64,000 nucleotides of DNA, from contig JACQZQ010000101.1 in NCBI GenBank assembly GCA_016213785.1, positions 1 through 64,000 on the forward strand. Reading direction: 5' to 3'. Positions 62,786 to 64,000 of the stretch are shown one piece after another. The translations under genes were made by a program, and so were the position numbers. Under the pieces are notes generated by a model. That model was given only the letters and a program-made list of their open reading frames with translations. It made no database searches and had not been told where the DNA came from. Position 1 is the first letter of the stretch, and every line of letters begins with the position of its first letter. This stretch comes from Acidobacteriota bacterium. Its GTDB lineage: Bacteria > Acidobacteriota > Blastocatellia > Chloracidobacteriales > JADJPF01.

Positions 62786-64000
62786 ATGAGAACAAATCTT
62801 GATGACAAGATGTTAGAGACTGACCTAGATTCGTCGGGGGGCGAAACTATGGTGTCTGGCATCGATTTGGAGAAGTTTCTCGCCGAAATTGACTCTGCTT
62901 CTGATGAACAGAGCGATTTTTGGGTAGAAGAAACTGAACCTCCAGAAATAATAGAAGAAGATTTAGAAGTTGGCATTTCAGGTCGTCCTGAACTTGGAGT
63001 TGATGCTGATAAATCTTTAGACGCTATGACTTTGTATTTACGAGAAATGAGTAACGTAAGCTTACTTACTCGTGAAGATGAAGTTAATATAGCAAAACGC
63101 ATTGAACGAGGCTCTAGAAAAATGGAAAAAGCTCTATCTCGTTCTTTAGTAATGGCAGAAGACTTAGAACAACTACTTTACCTACTTAAAAAAGGTGAAA
63201 TTTCTATTCGTCAAGTTATTGATACTTCTGATTCAGAACTTGATGATATTACAGCAGAGAATGAAAATAATTATTTAGAAGAAACCATTACAGAACTTAA
63301 AAAATCCGTAGACTTACTTAAAGAAGTTAGAAAGGCAAGCGAGAAAGTTTCTCAGGATAAACGTTCTAAGTCCTCTGCAAATATACGTAAGATTCGCCGT
63401 AAGCGAATAGAATTAAGTAAGCAAATTCGTAAAATTTGTTTTTCTTCAGAAATTAAACGTAGTTTTATTGGTTCTATTCAAAAAATAGTCTCAGAAATTG
63501 AAAGAGATGAAAGAGTTATAGCAGAAGCTACTCTTTTACTAGAAAGTATTGAAAATAAAGAGCAAGACAAAAAACCTACTCGTAGTAAAAAGCTTACTTT
63601 CTCTGATGAAGACTTACGTAAAAAAATAAGAGCAGCTAAACGCCATCTTACAGAACTAGAAAAGCGATACTTAAGTAATTCCTTGGAAATTAAAAGAAGC
63701 TTGCGTCAAATCCTCCAAGCTGATGCTCAAGCTGCTGAAGCTCGTAAAGAAATGATTGAAGCTAATTTACGCTTAGTTGTTTCTATTGCTAAAAATTATA
63801 TTAATCGTAGTCGAGGCCTTCAATTTGCTGACTTAATCCAAGAAGGCAACATTGGCCTAATGCGTGCAGTAGAAAAATTTGATTACCGTAGAGGTTATAA
63901 ATTCTCTACCTACGCTACTTGGTGGATTCGTCAAGCTGTTACCCGTGCTATTGCTGACCAAGGCCGTACTATTCGCGTACCAGTACATATGGTAGAAACA
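62786..64000 (+). CDS. rpoD: RNA polymerase primary sigma factor, 3' end cut by window edge
   Basis: A sigma-70 factor, open over 405 codons to the window edge. ATG 62786 with GGGAAGGA upstream. Residues about 1-75 are an acidic, low-similarity start, shorter than a standard region 1.1. Region 1.2 begins at about 80 ([21 protein letters not shown]); about 105-330 is a long charged non-conserved region. Region 2 is complete ([60 protein letters not shown]), and region 3 starts at [11 protein letters not shown]. Regions 3 and 4 lie outside. The first 40 codons use GC-richer codons (TCG TCG GGG GGC; CTC GCC) than the rest. Confidence 0.95.
   Translation, partial: MRTNLDDKMLETDLDSSGGETMVSGIDLEKFLAEIDSASDEQSDFWVEETEPPEIIEEDLEVGISGRPELGVDADKSLDAMTLYLREMSNVSLLTREDEVNIAKRIERGSRKMEKALSRSLVMAEDLEQLLYLLKKGEISIRQVIDTSDSELDDITAENENNYLEETITELKKSVDLLKEVRKASEKVSQDKRSKSSANIRKIRRKRIELSKQIRKICFSSEIKRSFIGSIQKIVSEIERDERVIAEATLLLESIENKEQDKKPTRSKKLTFSDEDLRKKIRAAKRHLTELEKRYLSNSLEIKRSLRQILQADAQAAEARKEMIEANLRLVVSIAKNYINRSRGLQFADLIQEGNIGLMRAVEKFDYRRGYKFSTYATWWIRQAVTRAIADQGRTIRVPVHMVET

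Noticed and set aside
62608-63102. Minus-strand open frame of 164 codons
   Set aside because: Lies antisense to the N-terminal part of rpoD, is serine-rich in the way antisense frames are, and has no family resemblance.
1-64000. CRISPR array, prophage or intact insertion sequence
   Set aside because: No regularly spaced repeats with unique spacers, no integrase, transposase or phage structural genes were seen; tandem repeats present are short and contiguous.

Overview
The window reads as a chromosomal segment of a low-GC (visibly well under 40% GC), Gram-negative-type bacterium. Evidence: lipoprotein signal peptides, a Tat/lipobox enzyme, a type IV pilus retraction ATPase, a BtuF/FecCD uptake pair and a 4-helix-bundle chemoreceptor. 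My best guess is an acidobacterium of the Blastocatellia type. The reasons are a decayed ADOP/MacB-type permease tail, TPR-CHAT and DUF4388 signalling proteins, an aerobic box pathway and a M43 metalloprotease. This is inference from gene content; Myxococcota/Deltaproteobacteria remain possible. There are no rRNA or tRNA genes, no CRISPR array, no intact IS and no prophage. Coding density is high, and several convergent gene pairs share one bidirectional terminator hairpin.

Layout. 1-10 kb: truncated chemoreceptor (-), small membrane and secreted proteins, a GNAT acetyltransferase next to an HDAC-family deacetylase, a GGQ release-factor paralogue, a receiver-first hybrid histidine kinase with a degenerate second receiver, and a large TPR protein whose CHAT domain has lost both catalytic residues. 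10-20 kb: S41 C-terminal processing protease, PilT-type ATPase, a split F0 cluster (atpI-atpB-atpE only), then the housekeeping run rplM-rpsI-rpsB-tsf-pyrH-frr with a probable structured rpsB leader. 19.4-21 kb: a higher-GC, hairpin-rich islet, a very small secreted protein and the remnant of a permease. 21-26 kb: a 7-repeat Ig-like secreted protein, then hisB-hisH-hisA. 26-31 kb: a large stand-alone P-loop ATPase resembling BREX/Pgl BrxC/PglY (DUF6079) proteins, a DUF2520 protein and a zinc-ribbon Nudix hydrolase.

31-41 kb: a GMC oxidoreductase faces a five-gene minus-strand operon: DUF4178 protein, small membrane protein, DUF350 protein, membrane-bound spermidine-synthase-like enzyme, FAD amine-oxidase-like lipoprotein. 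A BtuF/BtuC-like uptake pair without its ATPase follows. 41-48.5 kb: pfkA, a HEAT-WD40 protein, a TPR-REC-DUF4388 regulator, a GlcD-type oxidase and a tandem-AP2-domain protein. 48.5-64 kb: a P-type Ca2+-ATPase, a secreted M43 metalloprotease, boxC-boxB divergent from a BoxR/BzdR-type regulator, a TauE/SafE remnant, a DUF4920 lipoprotein, a LVIVD-repeat secreted protein, a split TPR/degenerate-GGDEF locus, rdgB, and the 5' two-thirds of rpoD.

The most system-like stretch is the DUF4178-DUF350-aminopropyltransferase-amine oxidase operon (33.0-38.6 kb). It looks like a variant of the polyamine/membrane-stress gene sets described around PspA, but it lacks PspA and AdoMet decarboxylase. The orphan BrxC/PglY-like ATPase, the inactive-looking CHAT protein and the tandem AP2 protein are the other unusual genes. 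All functions below are read from sequence and family memory only; no database search was run.
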